Shown piece after piece: positions 53,201 to 64,000 of a DNA stretch of 64,000 nucleotides. The position numbers were made by a program, and so were the translations under genes. Position 1 is the first letter of the stretch. Every line of letters starts with the position of its first letter. The DNA is from Hyperoplus lanceolatus (lineage: Eukaryota > Chordata > Actinopteri > Uranoscopiformes > Ammodytidae): NCBI GenBank assembly GCA_026929865.2, contig CM049400.1, positions 13,956,501 to 14,020,500 on the forward strand, read 5' to 3'. The notes under the pieces are model-generated. The model was not told the DNA's origin, searched no databases, and worked only from the letters and a program-made list of their open reading frames with translations.

Positions 53201-55899
53201 TAAAAGAAATGTGAAAACCTTTCTGCATCTTAGGCAATTCCTAATGAAATGGAACAATATACATTGTGTACTGTTGACCCCGGAGCACACCAGATACTGA
53301 TCGGAGCTGAGATTTAAATGTGGAGTCAGCGACTCTGGAGAATACTTGTTGTCAAAATCAGTGAAAATCTCCTCGTGATTTTTTGCAGTGCACACACAGC
53401 TACGTGTGCACTGGAAAAAAGTGTTAGGACACAGCCTAGGCTCCAAACGGGCATGTGGCTAGCTATGGTGGGCCCCCTTTGTTTACCTACCAGTGTACAG
53501 AGCCTTGGCTGTGTATAAACACCAGATTTATTTTCATCAGTATGCACAGGTAGCGGAATGTGAGGAGATATTCACTGATTTTGACAACAAGTGTTCTTCA
53601 GAATCGCTGATATAAGCCTAGTCCTGGACTAAATAGAATGATGAATGGAGATTGTCCATTGAAAGTACAGTTTAGTCCAGGACTAGGCTTAATCCGTGTC
53701 TGCAAACCAGAACAAAGTATTTTCTTTTAGAACTGAAATAAAATATCCTTTTACTCTAATAATAAAAAAGTATGATCTTTTCACAATAACCTGAGCTCAA
53801 GCACAAATGTGTATTTATAATGATGTGCGATTGTATTAAATGTAATTGTTGATTTTTAGGCATTTTAAATGTAATATGGCAATTTTTGGATGAACCTTAA
53901 AAGATGTATCCAGACATTAAATGTACCATTACTCATTTGATTATAATCTATAGAAGTAACAAATTAAAACTAAAATAATTTTCATTTTCAGGTTTAATAT
54001 GTTTAACTTGGTACATGAATTAAAATTGCGTAATGACATAGATTTTTTTTTTTAATAACATAATGCAAGTATAGGTTTGTATTTGTTAAGTGTATTACTG
54101 GGAAATATGTGCGAACAATGCCAAAAGCCCAAGCACATGCTGGTTTGTTCCAGCCCTTTAACACTGGTGCCAAAAAAACACAGTCAATCTGGTGTGTCCA
54201 GGGTTCCATAAGAACAAGTACGCTGCAGTTACAGCAACAAATGTAAAAGCGTTACCCGACTATAATTTAAAATCTTCGTGACGGATTCTGAGACAAAAAC
54301 TATTTTCCCACGATCACAGCCCACTACAAACAGGAACCCATCTGCAGCCTGCATGACAAAGAAACATGAGGGGAGATAAGGGGATCCAGAGTGATGACAT
54401 GGTAAAGACAAAAGCACAAGGCCAATGAGTAGATATTTAACTTATTTAACTACATAGAAAGAAATATTTTAATTACTTTCATGAAAATTAAGTGCACTAC
54501 TGACAATCGGGTATAAAAGGAAAATAGCCTTTCTAATGAACAGAGGAACCCATAATAAAGCAAAGGAATCACCGCTATCAGAAAGCTGATTGGCGGCCTT
54601 TGAATAAAGCATGTCGCAGTAATTGACACGTTATGTACTTATTAGCTTTTTATCATTCATTTAGCAGGACATTATCCATAATTTTAAAAAAAAAAGGTAT
54701 TTGAATGCAGTTTCGCTTTCTCATGTATAAATTACATAACATAACAGTAAGTTTACCTTGAGAACAAGGTGTTTGAGCTCCTCGTCAGGAAGGAATGATG
54801 GTTTGTAGTTGATTTCAGAAAAAGAACTTCCTGAACCTGAAATTATAGACGGGCAGATACGTTACAGGGTCAGTCCGATGTTAGATTACTGTATTATCCC
54901 ATCAACACATTACTTGCAAAAAAAACAAAAAAAAAAACACGTGCGGGCATGTGCTTAGACGTGATTAGAACAAACCTTTGGGTTAACCAACATATTCACC
55001 CAAACTGTTTTCGCCAGATGGATGAAGTATTTTATTACTAATATCAGAAATAGTTTTACGCAACATCTTATTGAATATAAATGATCATAAATGAAGAAAA
55101 ACACCAGTGAAGACAAAGTCAAAAGATTAATTTTTTTAATAGACCGCGAGCGATCAACATGTATACCTTTGAGAGATTTAAAGTGCTGCACGGCCATTCT
55201 GAGCACAGTGAGTTTGTCCAGTTTACGGGACATGGGGTTACAAGTAGGGATCATGACTGACAGTTTGTCAATGAGATGGTTCATTTTATCCCGTCTCCTC
55301 TTCTCTATCTGGCTGTGAGGTTCCCTGCAGACATGTTAAAAATAGTAAATCATTTAGAAGATTCCCTTTACAGATTATGTGCATCTGTAAAGATTTCTTC
55401 AACAATCAGACATCTTAAGAGTGGCGAGAATATTACAAGAATGTGTAAATGTTATTAATGCGGCGCTGTCAAATATAACCAACCTGAAGCATTTCATTTT
55501 GACGTGTTGTTCATCTCCATCTGACCTGTACAGCAGAAAACCACATTTAAAATGTATTTATGCCTAGCACCACCATGTTGCTAATGCAAAATAGGACTAA
55601 GTAAAATGTGTTTTATTAGCACACATACCCGTTTAGGTCATCATCCATATCTACGTCAAGCATGGAAACAGATTTTGTATCTCTAGGGAAAAAAATGGTA
55701 ACAATTTATATCTCTGGACTTATGAGATTTTCTGCAAGAAAAAATGAAAGCAATCACACTACTACTTACTGGTTGTCCATGCTGCCCTTGCGTTTCCGTG
55801 GCATCTCCATGTTCAATGACATACCCGCAGCTGAGGATGAGGTCATCAGGACGGGCAACAACATAGAACTGCAGTGGTTTTCCTCAACAAGCACATCTT
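50214..55899 (-). CDS. arntl2: BMAL2/ARNTL2 bHLH-PAS clock transcription factor (first exon not seen)
   Basis: Partner of CLOCK/NPAS2 that binds E-boxes in the positive limb of the circadian loop; nuclear. Exons: 55770-55899, 55629-55682, 55484-55525, 55167-55324, 54757-54836, 54256-54348, 53035-53152, 52809-52958, 52310-52553, 52008-52114, 51584-51734, 51421-51491, 51150-51264, 50924-51014, 50518-50617, 50214-50356. After the two bases that complete a codon started in the missing exon, 614 aa plus stop are read in phase (human BMAL2 about 636). [10 protein letters not shown] and MPRKRKGS match the BMAL2 N terminus. The basic helix has the E-box contacts His, Glu, Arg in [20 protein letters not shown] contains [20 protein letters not shown] and PAS-B contains [31 protein letters not shown] and MIYAGSIGT also point to BMAL2. 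The C terminus [20 protein letters not shown] plus [11 protein letters not shown] is the conserved activation/CRY-binding tail. Linkage to PPFIBP1 as in human supports BMAL2 over BMAL1. Confidence 0.92.
53326..53608. repeat. 49-bp inverted repeat with protein-like arms in BMAL2 intron
   Basis: Bases 53326-53374 and 53560-53608 are inverted copies with only a few mismatches. Read outward from the inner end (minus strand for the left arm, plus strand for the right), each arm is open and gives [10 protein letters not shown](Y/C)S(P/S)ESL. The space between is about 185 bp with no obvious feature. The structure resembles a MITE or a rearranged transposon exon; the source protein is not recognised. 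Confidence 0.7.
53613..53691. mobile_element. 79-bp MITE-like hairpin with perfect 21-bp arms
   Basis: Bases 53613-53633 (taagcctagtcctggactaa plus a) are exactly complementary to 53671-53691. The core is 37 bp. It lies directly next to the preceding inverted repeat, so the two may be parts of one composite element. Confidence 0.75.
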
Positions 55900-56779
55900 C
55901 TGAAACACAAAAGACCCGATGAGCTGTAACTGGTTGTGAAGGGGTGGGAATCAATTTCATCTACATATCAATATGTTCTCCCATGCACCTCAGCATTTTA
56001 TGCTATAAAAATTGTGAGTTTGCAATTTCTAAGAGGTAACTGATACAGATTTTGAAAAATTGCTTTACAACCAGAAATTCATCATGATGGTCTTGTTTAG
56101 GACCTTGCAAACAGCCTCAGAGACTTAAGAATTCTTCCAAACAAACTACAGCAGACATTTTTTCTCAATATATATATTTTTTTAAACTGTAGTCAAAGCG
56201 GGAGGTGTGCTTTGTTAGGTTGACTGCCTGCACTATGCTACCCTACAAAGGAAGAAGGCGGTAACTTCCGAGAGTATGGCCTCAGATCAGTATCAATATT
56301 AATGAATGCACAGAGAAGGATTCACACTTGTATTTTGTAATTTATAAATAAATGACTCTCTTCTCACAAATACATTTCAATGCACACACAAATGGATACC
56401 GTCATACATAAATGTAAAATAAATCCATCAATAATAAAGTTTCACAAACACATTTCCGATCCACACACAAATGTGTCTTGTTTTAAATAAATGTAATATA
56501 AATTCCTTTGCATAGCTTACAAAAACAAACTGTGTCATACCAAAGCAAAAGGCAGTAACTTCCATTTTATATGGAAACCTTAGCTTTAAAAAGCAGTTTA
56601 ATGACCAATGTGAATACATATTTAGTTTGATAATGATAGGCCAATATTGTAAAATGAAATTGTAAGCTATATTTTACTGTTATTCTTTACGTTATTATTT
56701 ATTTGCACCATTTATTATTATAATATAGCATTATTGTACACTTTTTAATGTGTCAAAGTAACTTTTAAAAATCAAATTA

Positions 56780-58168
56780 CACTCAACAAAAATATAAACG
56801 CAACACTTTTGTTTTTGCTCCCATTTTTCATGAGATGGACTTAAAGATCTAAAATTCATTCCAGATACACAATATTACCATTTCTCTCAAACATTGTTCA
56901 CAAATCTGTCTAAATGTGTGCTAGTGAGCACTTCTGCTTTGCTGAGATAATCCATCCCACCTCACAGGTGTGCCACATCAAGATGCTGATCTGACATCAT
57001 GATTAGTGCAGGTGTGCCTTAGACTGTCCACAATAAAAGGCCACTCTGAAATGTGCATTTTTTTTGCTTTATTGGGGGTATGGGGACTCAGAACCAGTCA
57101 GTATCTGGTGTGACCACCATTTGCCTCATGCAGTGCAACACATCTTCTTCGCATATAGTTTATCAGATTGTCAATTGTGGCCTGTGGAATGTTGGTCCAC
57201 TCCACTTCAATGGCTGTGCGAAGTTGCTGGATATTAGTGGGAAGTGGTGCACGCTGTCGTATACGCCGGTCAAGCACATCCCAAACATGCTCAATGGGTG
57301 ACATGTCCGGTGAGTATGCTGGCCATGCAAGAACTGGGACATTTTCAGCTTCCAAGAATTGTCTACAGATCCTTGCAACATGGGGCCGTGCATTATCTTG
57401 CTGAAACGTGAGGTGATGTCCATGGATGTATGGCACACCAATGGGCCTCAGGATCTCATCACGCTATCTCTGTGCATTCAAAATGCCATCAATAAAATGC
57501 ACCTGTGTTCTTCGTCCATAACAGATGCCTGCCCATACCATAACCCCACCACCACCATGGGCCACTCGATCCACAACATTGACAACGCGCTCACCCACAC
57601 GACGCCACACACGCTGTCTGCCATCTGCCCTGAACAATGTAAACCGAGATTCATCCGTGAAGAGAACACCTCTCCAACGTGCCAGACGCCATCGAATGTG
57701 AGCATATGCCCACTCAAGTCTGTTACGGCGACGAGCTGGAGTCAGGTCAAGACCCCGATGAGGACGACGAGCATACAGTTGAGCTTCCCTGAGACGGTTT
57801 CTGACAGTTTGTGCAGAAATTGTTTGGTTATGCAAACCAATTGTTTCAGCAGCTGTCTCAGTGACTGGTCTCAGACGATCTTGGAGGTGAACCTGCTGGA
57901 TGTGGAGGTCCTGGGCTGGTGTGGTTACACGTGGTCTGCAGTTGTGAGGCCGGTTGGATGTACTGCCATATTCTCTGAAACGCCTTTGGAGACGGCTTAT
58001 GGTGGAGAAATGAACATTCAATGCACGAGCACATTTAGACAGATTTGTGAACAATGTTTGAGAGAAATGGTAATATTGTGTATCTGGAATGAATTTTAGA
58101 TCTTTAAGTCCATCTCATGAAAAATGGGAGCAAAAACAAAAGTGTTGCGTTTATATTTTGGTTGAGTG
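56780..58168 (-). mobile_element. Young, near-complete Tc1 transposon
   Basis: The element is 1389 bp, flanked by TA (56778-56779 and 58169-58170). The ends start CACTCAACAAAAATATAAAC (left) and CACTCAACCAAAATATAAAC (right, inverted). The two terminal repeats stay nearly identical for about 140 bp, with one difference noticed, which indicates recent insertion. Between them on the minus strand is a Tc1 transposase (separate entry). The element lies upstream of the visible BMAL2 exons, most likely in its first intron. Confidence 0.92.
57098..58054 (-). pseudogene. Tc1 transposase with one in-frame stop
   Basis: DDE transposase that would cut and paste the element above. The frame opens at 58054 and runs 196 codons to a TAG at 57464-57466, then continues in the same frame without a further stop to 57098. 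The N-terminal part has the paired-type helix-turn-helix (VHFSTISRLQRRFREYGS). Catalytic acids are D134 (LFTDESRF), D220 (QQDNARPHV) and E255 (MSPIEHVWD), counting the stop as codon 197; this is exactly the DD34E spacing of Tc1. The natural start seems to lie upstream, where the frame is also disturbed (a TGA just before 58054), so the extreme N terminus is probably damaged too. The C terminus (MRRRCVALHEANGGHTRY) is complete. Confidence 0.9.
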
Positions 58169-58931
58169 TATATCAAAGCTTTTGGGAGGTTTTTGAGCAT
58201 TTTGAAACTACTAATATTTATTTAAAATAAAATGTGTTTAGAGGGTGGGCTTTGCCTTATAAATTGAGAATATTTAAAAAAAATGTATCTATTATCTATC
58301 AACCTTGACAGTGAAAACAAAAGTTTAGTAAACCCCTCTAAAGTCCTAAATGAAACTGATTTAACAAGAGTATGTAAAAGGTTGTCTGCTGTCTGACATA
58401 GCTTGATGCTCTCTGTGTAATCACAAGCAAATGTAACGTTAGGTTAGGCTTAGCTTGCTAGCTAGCAAGCAAAATAGTGCCTTGATCGGATATACAATTT
58501 TAGAAACTTGATTTCTGTATGGAACTGAGAGGGACAGAAATAAATCAATGTTAAAGTGTTGAAAAACAGTAATATCCCTTTTTAAGTGAGGCAAAACAAA
58601 GGTGAAGTACAGTAACTCTTGCTTCAGCACCACAAAACAAAGGAAGAATACAGTAACTCTGAGTTACTGTTTTTTACCTTGGTTTCAGACGGGCTTTTTG
58701 AAGTTACTGTAACGACCCCCTATTTTCTCCAAAATAGAACACATTTGAGAAAAGATATTTGTCCACATGACAAAGGATGTCTTAAATGGCACAAAAATGA
58801 TAATAACTAATTTTTGAAAAAAATTGAGTTACTGCCTTTCTCCTTTGCAGGGCAGTATACAGCGCTGAGGGAAATTCATCTTTTTATATATTTTTCATAA
58901 TTCATCCAAACTGAAGAAGGCTATACCATGT

Positions 58932-58936
<5 letters not shown>

Positions 58937-58975
<39 letters not shown>
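58937..58975. repeat. (AT)n run
   Basis: About 19 AT units, simple repeat upstream of BMAL2. Confidence 0.85.
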
Positions 58976-58978
<3 letters not shown>

Positions 58979-61851
58979 GCAGACGCACACCCATTTAAAA
59001 AACAAACAATGCATTTTTTAAACTGCATATATAGCCTAAAAAACACAAACTTGTTGAAAATGAGGTTAAAAGTGTGCTACTTTCATAAATGGTTTGTTTA
59101 AAGCGGCAGTTGAGAGTTTTTTTACTGTAATATTTGGCAAAACTGTCATAATAGCCATTCAGCTATATGTAGGTGAAGTGGTCTGAAAATATTTTTTTAT
59201 CACTTTGCTCCCCCCTGCCTCTGTGTGCTGCCCATGGACCTATAAAGAAATGGACAGCGGACTGAAAACCGTTGGAACGTTGAAGCCATTCATTCCTATG
59301 AAAGCTGCTCATTGGCGCAGGGCGACCATACAGGAAGTATTCGCTTCCGCGTACACGGTGCCAACACGCCCCTTAAGCGTGACGCGCAGTGTACGTTTCA
59401 CTGACGTTCTTGGATGAAGAAAGCAGTGTAACAGTCTAATATGTCCATGCCGTAAACTAAGCTGAAGCTAAGCGGAGACGAGCACAGTTGTATTGTTTAT
59501 CTACCATGGAAGTATAAATTACATATCCCCGATGATTCTCTGTATGTAATCTTAAAATGACACCCCGTTGTTGTTAAGTAATATAGTGATTCACAAGTTC
59601 TAAACGAAGACTACTCCTGCCATCAGGGCAGCACTATTAGCTAATGTAAGCTAAACCAGATAGTGGGTTAGCGCTGTTTTAAGTAGCGTGTGCTGTTAGG
59701 TAGTGAGCATAGTTCTTAGTGCTCTATTGAAATAAAGCAAACAAATGTTCAAATGCCAAAGTGAGCTTTTTAAAGTTTAATTATAAGACCGAATGTGTGG
59801 TTGTCAAAGCAATTGCCTAATCAGAATGGGTAAGAATTAGTTTTATTTTCCTGCTGTGGGTATCAGTTATATTACAAATTACACAAGCTTAAAAATTCAA
59901 TGTAAAGTTAAACAGTTACAGTTAAACAATCCTTTTTTAAAGAATATTAGTTTGTCCCTTTTTGACCTATTGTTTTGGAACTGAAAATCAGGCTGTCTGG
60001 TTCAGATGAGAGTTGGCAACGAAATACCAGTTGAAACAACATTCAAGTTAAGTAATTAAGATGTTTATTGCTTTCAAGCAAGACTCAAGGCACAATTATC
60101 AATAAGAATCAAGAATGTCAGCAATTTTTCAAAAATATATAGTAAACTGTACCTGTTGCTGTACCTGTTGCATGAAACACAAACATTTGCAAGTCCACAA
60201 CAGGCTTAACATGTATATAGATTATATATAAATATATTTACATAACATCAGATAAAGAAAAACACCTTGTAGGCTATTTACATTTTCATTCAGGGAACTC
60301 ACTGATTCATTCAAGTTGTTAAGAAGCGAAAGAGTCTGAAATGACCCACATGGAACTATAACAACTATAAAAAGACATGGAAACCAGCAAGCAACACGTT
60401 TTAAATTAAATAACCTGATTATAAAATAATAATCATGGATTAAAGCAATTGCAGAATTAGTTAATCTTCAATGTGATTTAAAACTCTGGGATGAGCAGTT
60501 CCAAAATAAAAGTGACAAAATGTTAGTGCAGCCACTGTAGAGTTGTTAAACGCAGCCACTGGTTTGTTGACCTGATTCTTTTGAACGTGTGTGTGCAATA
60601 AATCAGACAGATATGATATAAAAATAAATGGTTACATATTGAACAGCAACGAAGTTGGAGTAGCCTATAACAGCATAATCAATTATAATACACCAACATT
60701 GTTAACTGTCATACATAACTTAACAAGCAACTGCAAAATTAAAAACCAACGTAACTGAAATGGTTATATTACACTAACAATATTATAAAAATTACGTAGG
60801 TCTCCCATAATCATTCAAGTAATCAATACATCCGTGCCTGTTACAGGCATTTCAATGATGTGTGTTTTGGTGTTTTCCACACCATGGGTAGCGCAAATGG
60901 CATAGTACCCATTAGAGATTATTAGAGCTCATCAGCACAGCTGGAGGTGATGGTGAAGCTGCCGCTGGATGAGCAACTAGTTTTTGTACATGATCCCATA
61001 ATGCACCCATCCTTTGCCTATGGATCTTTTCAATAAATGGATCAATATAGTGAATCGCAATGATCGCAAGCAGAGGAACGTGAGAGTTGAGCTCACGCGA
61101 CTAACAGCTGAACCAGTCTACAAATCCCTCGGCGACTGTAATGTTAAAAAGTCACATGCCTAAAAATCATCAACGTCCTTCATGTTAAGTAAAAGGAAAA
61201 ACCTCAGACACGAGAAGTTAATGGAGCCTCGCACTGAAAGAGTCATGGACCTATAAAGAAACACTGAGCCCTCTCGGAGGCCGGAGCAGAAAACCGAAAC
61301 ATTTGTTTCACTACGACTCTATTCAGCTGCCTACGGCTGCCCACCCCTCCTTCTCCCGCGAAAACAAACTGAAAGACGTTGAAAGCCGTTGGGCTAATAA
61401 AACGCTTGAGGTGGCGTTTTTAAACGAGAAAACTTCAGTTTTATTAGTACATGGTCTAAAGATAAGTATGAGCCTATGATTGATATCCAGAAAAAAATTG
61501 CGGAGACACAATCTTGTTCGCCGCTTGTATTGTGTGGACGGGGAAATCTGCCTCAGGGCTCCATGGAAAATAAGCTCCCATTCACAGCATGCAGTACCAA
61601 TGGGTTGGCCACTAGTCCATGCTGGCTACTCGGAGAAGGCAGCATCCTGGGGGCCTGGTGCTGCCCCCCAAAATTGCCACCGCTCATGTTAATTTTGACC
61701 AATCAGAGCGAGGTCAGATTCTCCGTTCTTATTGGCTGTGAAACCTTGGCAACGACGTTGATGCGTCAGTTGCGTGAGCGTTCACGACCCTAGCAGTCTG
61801 ACAGTAGCCTACTGTTTAGTACAAGGCTACGACGGCGGACAGCGAGTAGCA

Positions 61852-61983
61852 ATGTCTTCACAAACGAACCCTCAATTTACCATTCCCAGGATACTAACAA
61901 CTAACACCGCTAAGACAGCAAAAAAACGAGGAAAGACGAATATTGAAAAGTTAACTGCTGAAAGGGAGACGGAGAGAGCTTGA
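61852..61983 (+). CDS. Short hypothetical ORF with promoter-like upstream DNA
   Basis: A 43-codon frame starting MSSQTNPQFTIPRILTTN and ending in a Lys/Arg/Glu-rich stretch (KKRGKTNIEKLTAERETERA). The ATG has fair Kozak context (agcaatgtc). Two CCAAT-like boxes lie about 120-155 bp upstream. The frame stops 60 bp before a large inverted-repeat element begins. It could be the 5' end of a gene cut off by that insertion, a transposon-encoded fragment, or chance. I do not recognise the product. Confidence 0.25.
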   Translation: MSSQTNPQFTIPRILTTNTAKTAKKRGKTNIEKLTAERETERA

Positions 61984-62044
61984 AAAAGTACACCGGCCAT
62001 GTCTTCTTGCCCTATCACATCAAGACCTCTCCGACCGCGACCTC

Positions 62045-62468
62045 GCGACTTTTTTTCAAAACAGCGACAAATCTAGCTTTTTTTTCTGGTGTTATTGGTG
62101 ACTTTTTTCGCCAAAGCAAGTATCATCTCTTCTCAACGAGCAGCGGGAGCACTGACAAGCAGCCCGCTCCTCGCGCAGCAGCCCCGAGCTGAGAGGTGTA
62201 GCCTATCTCCTGCTCTGACCGCAGCTGGCAGGGGCTGCTGCGCGAGGACCGGGCCGTCTGTCAGTGCTCTGTGACGGGGGACGGGCCGGGAGGCTCCCGC
62301 TGCTCGTTGAGAAGCGTTACAAGTGATATTTGCTTCGGCGAAAAAGTCACCAATTACACCAGAAAAAAAGCTAGATGTGTCGCTTGTCGCTGTTTTGAAA
62401 AAAAAGTCGCCAGGGGGGCTGAAAAGTAGCTAAATATAGCGACACAATCGCTAAGTTGGCAACACTGC
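62045..62468. mobile_element. Large multi-level inverted-repeat element
   Basis: Outer arms 62045-62150 and 62293-62410 are imperfect inverted copies of more than 100 bp (both contain aaaacagcgaca / caacgagcagcgggagc motifs). Nested within them, 62169-62185 and 62231-62247 are a perfect 17-bp inverted pair (cctcgcgcagcagcccc), and the innermost loop contains ctctgaccgcagctgg, whose complement recurs just outside at about 62487-62502. The right side ends ...cgctaagttggcaacactg at 62468, a terminus I know from fish TIR elements (CAGTGTTGCCAACTTAGCGA when inverted). The matching left terminus is absent, so the copy is probably deleted on that side. Confidence 0.65.
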
Positions 62469-62723
62469 CCGAGCAGCCCCTCCCAGCTGCGGTCAGAGTA
62501 GGAGGATACACACACCTCTCCGCTCTGTTACAATTAGTTTGCTATCTTGCCTGGCAGTTACAGCTACTTTTGTTAGGCCTACCAGCACACTTAAAATGAT
62601 TTTAAGCTAAAATACATGGTATGTCTGTGATTAAAATGTATGCTCAATACGTACGCATGTAGTTATCATTATACTAATGTTTAATCACCTCGGAATCGGA
62701 CATGGTGTTTGTCTCCTGTCAAT

Positions 62724-63901
62724 AGGCTCGTTCGACCTAACTTTCAGCTCGTCTGGAAAGTAGACGAGAGTAGCCGAGTGCAGTCGGGGGAGTGACGAAA
62801 ATGCCTGACTGAAGCCGGACAGCTCCGAGTCGGAAGTAGCGTCCTTGTTGCGGATGCAGTTCGTTTTCTAGTTTTATTTTGAAGGCCTATTAGAAACATA
62901 TTCGCAGGAGAGTCACACATGCTACAACCGATTAGAAGCAGAACACAACACAAAGACGAGTAAACACTTTAAAAGCGAGGGGCATTTTCAAAACAAGAAA
63001 CGAGATATAAGCTAATATCCCCATTCCCCACACATCTTTATCTTTCTTGTTACTTTACTAGAACACCTACTTTTAAGTGATAAAGAATAATTTACAAGAA
63101 TAATTTACAAATCCAAATAAAGGAGGTTTAGTATTTCTCCCTTCACATAACGAATATGATCGGCCTAAATAAAGAAGGTCTAAGAAAAGATCCCTTATTA
63201 TTATTGTAGAGATGGATATGATGAACTGTATTATGATGTGTAACAAACAAACTACTTGTTGTAGTTTTGGTCTGGCTTTGCGACACTACATGTAAAATAC
63301 AATTCCCAGACCATTTAGATCACTTGAAATAAGCCTATGATTTAATCTTAATGGTATAAAAATCACTTCACCAAGATCTTATGTGACTCAAGTTTGTGTT
63401 CACTTTTAAATATATCTATACAGGAGAGTTACACATCCAAATTATTTCTATGTCAAGGGTTCAGAGGTTTAACTCTGATTAAGTACATTTCTGCTTAAAT
63501 GCATATTGTGGCGGCCTAATGATTAAACATAAATTAAAATCAAAAAGAATGGATCGTAATTTAATTTTGAGCGGTGATGTCAGACTTTTGCCTAACCAAT
63601 TGGGGAAACGCATCAAAGGCACGAGGTTTAAACTCCCAATTAGCGCTCAGCTCCGCCTGTCAGCAAGACGTTTCCCATCAGACATTTCGCTCCCGCAGCC
63701 CGTGGGGAGCAACTGCAGCGACTTGCTCCAGTGTCTGTGTCCGTCTTGATACCGCGGGACTTCAAAGTCTCAAGCAGCCGAGCCGCAGCCAGCCACGGGT
63801 GCAAGTGGGACAAAAAGTCTAACCATAATGCAGTGCGCTCAGCAAGACGAGCGTCATAATTGCGCAGGTCTTAGCAAGACGGCGACAGGTCGAACGAGCC
63901 T
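62724..63901. mobile_element. TIR transposon with AAT flanks (AGGCTCGTTCGACCT ends)
   Basis: The left end AGGCTCGTTCGACCT at 62724 and its complement ending at 63901 form a perfect 15-bp terminal repeat. AAT occurs immediately outside both ends (62721-62723, 63902-63904), consistent with a 3-bp target duplication. Both subterminal zones are CG-rich with gacgag/ctcgtc motifs. The 1178-bp body is AT-rich with no transposase seen, so it is non-autonomous; a PIF/Harbinger-like origin is possible. Confidence 0.7.
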
Positions 63902-64000
63902 AATGTAACTGAACTCACATGAACGCGCGTAGCTGTCGTTCAGAGGGAGGAGCTACAGCAGGTAGAGCGTTGGGAAAACAGCCGTAGGGATACCAACGGC

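Larger units (their letters stand above)
58169..62020. other. Upstream region of BMAL2; first exon expected but not found
   Basis: The missing BMAL2 first exon (a short MA...-type peptide ending in codon phase 1) should lie in 56-64 kb, but no candidate with a fitting donor and phase was convincing. Two patches share the phrase atggacctataaagaaa (59233-59249 and 61247-61263), suggesting dispersed copies of one repeat. CCAAT-type boxes occur on the plus strand near 61699 and 61729. Confidence 0.4.

Noticed and set aside
57359..58099. 246-codon plus-strand open frame, the longest in the window
   Set aside because: It is the antisense of the Tc1 transposase; the minus strand has the recognisable DDE domain.
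59233..61263. Shared phrase atggacctataaagaaa at 59233 and 61247 as a paired terminal repeat
   Set aside because: Both copies are in the same orientation and the flanks diverge quickly; at most two dispersed repeat fragments.
62700..62714. Minus-strand ATG with five codons and a GT (MSDSE then GTGATT) as BMAL2 exon 1
   Set aside because: It ends in phase 0, whereas the next visible exon needs phase 1; joining would read out of frame.

Overview
The window reads as nuclear DNA of a teleost fish. Genes are split into short exons (33-250 nt) with GT-AG splice sites, the proteins are vertebrate-specific, and introns and spacers are packed with cut-and-paste DNA transposons, LINE tails and CA/TG microsatellites typical of fish. 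All coordinates of exons below were worked out by hand from reading frame, splice consensus and phase; no alignment was run.

Five protein-coding genes were found, all on the minus strand, so each gene's 5' end is at its high coordinate. From left to right: (1) 1411-12584, the N-terminal half (15 exons, about 542 codons) of POLR3B, the second-largest subunit of RNA polymerase III; the gene continues off the left edge. (2) 13805-16647, a complete 8-exon secreted EndoU-type poly(U)-specific endoribonuclease of 313 aa. (3) 19047-36004, a complete 26-coding-exon liprin-beta-1 gene (PPFIBP1, 991 aa: coiled coil plus three SAM domains), with a probable untranslated first exon and promoter near 41.37-41.56 kb. 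(4) 43006-47047, a complete 5-exon guanylate-cyclase-activating protein (GCAP, 198 aa, EF-hand calcium sensor of photoreceptors). (5) 50214-55899, a BMAL2/ARNTL2 gene (bHLH-PAS clock factor, 16 exons, 614 aa visible), lacking only its extreme N-terminal exon, which should lie in 56-64 kb. PPFIBP1 and ARNTL2 are also neighbours in human (12p11), which supports the BMAL2 rather than BMAL1 assignment. The genes do not form a functional pathway; this is conserved synteny, not an operon.

The accessory content is the unusual part. Recognisable elements include a fold-back Tc1-like transposon (7585-9489) whose two arms are inverted copies of the same transposase 3' half, with a PIF/Harbinger-type MITE nested in it (7683-8141); a hAT-type element with an exact 8-bp target duplication (28214-29570) carrying a 32-bp-arm hairpin; two more TIR elements in PPFIBP1 introns, one ending 18 bp from a splice site; a pogo-like TIR element (43246-44502) inside the GCAP gene; a young Tc1 copy (56780-58168) whose transposase has one visible in-frame stop; and two structured TIR/palindromic elements at 62.0-62.5 and 62.7-63.9 kb. 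Two splice donors, in two different genes, are built directly out of (GT)n microsatellites. No CRISPR, operon, tRNA, rRNA or viral gene was seen, and I saw no evidence of a wholly new biological system.
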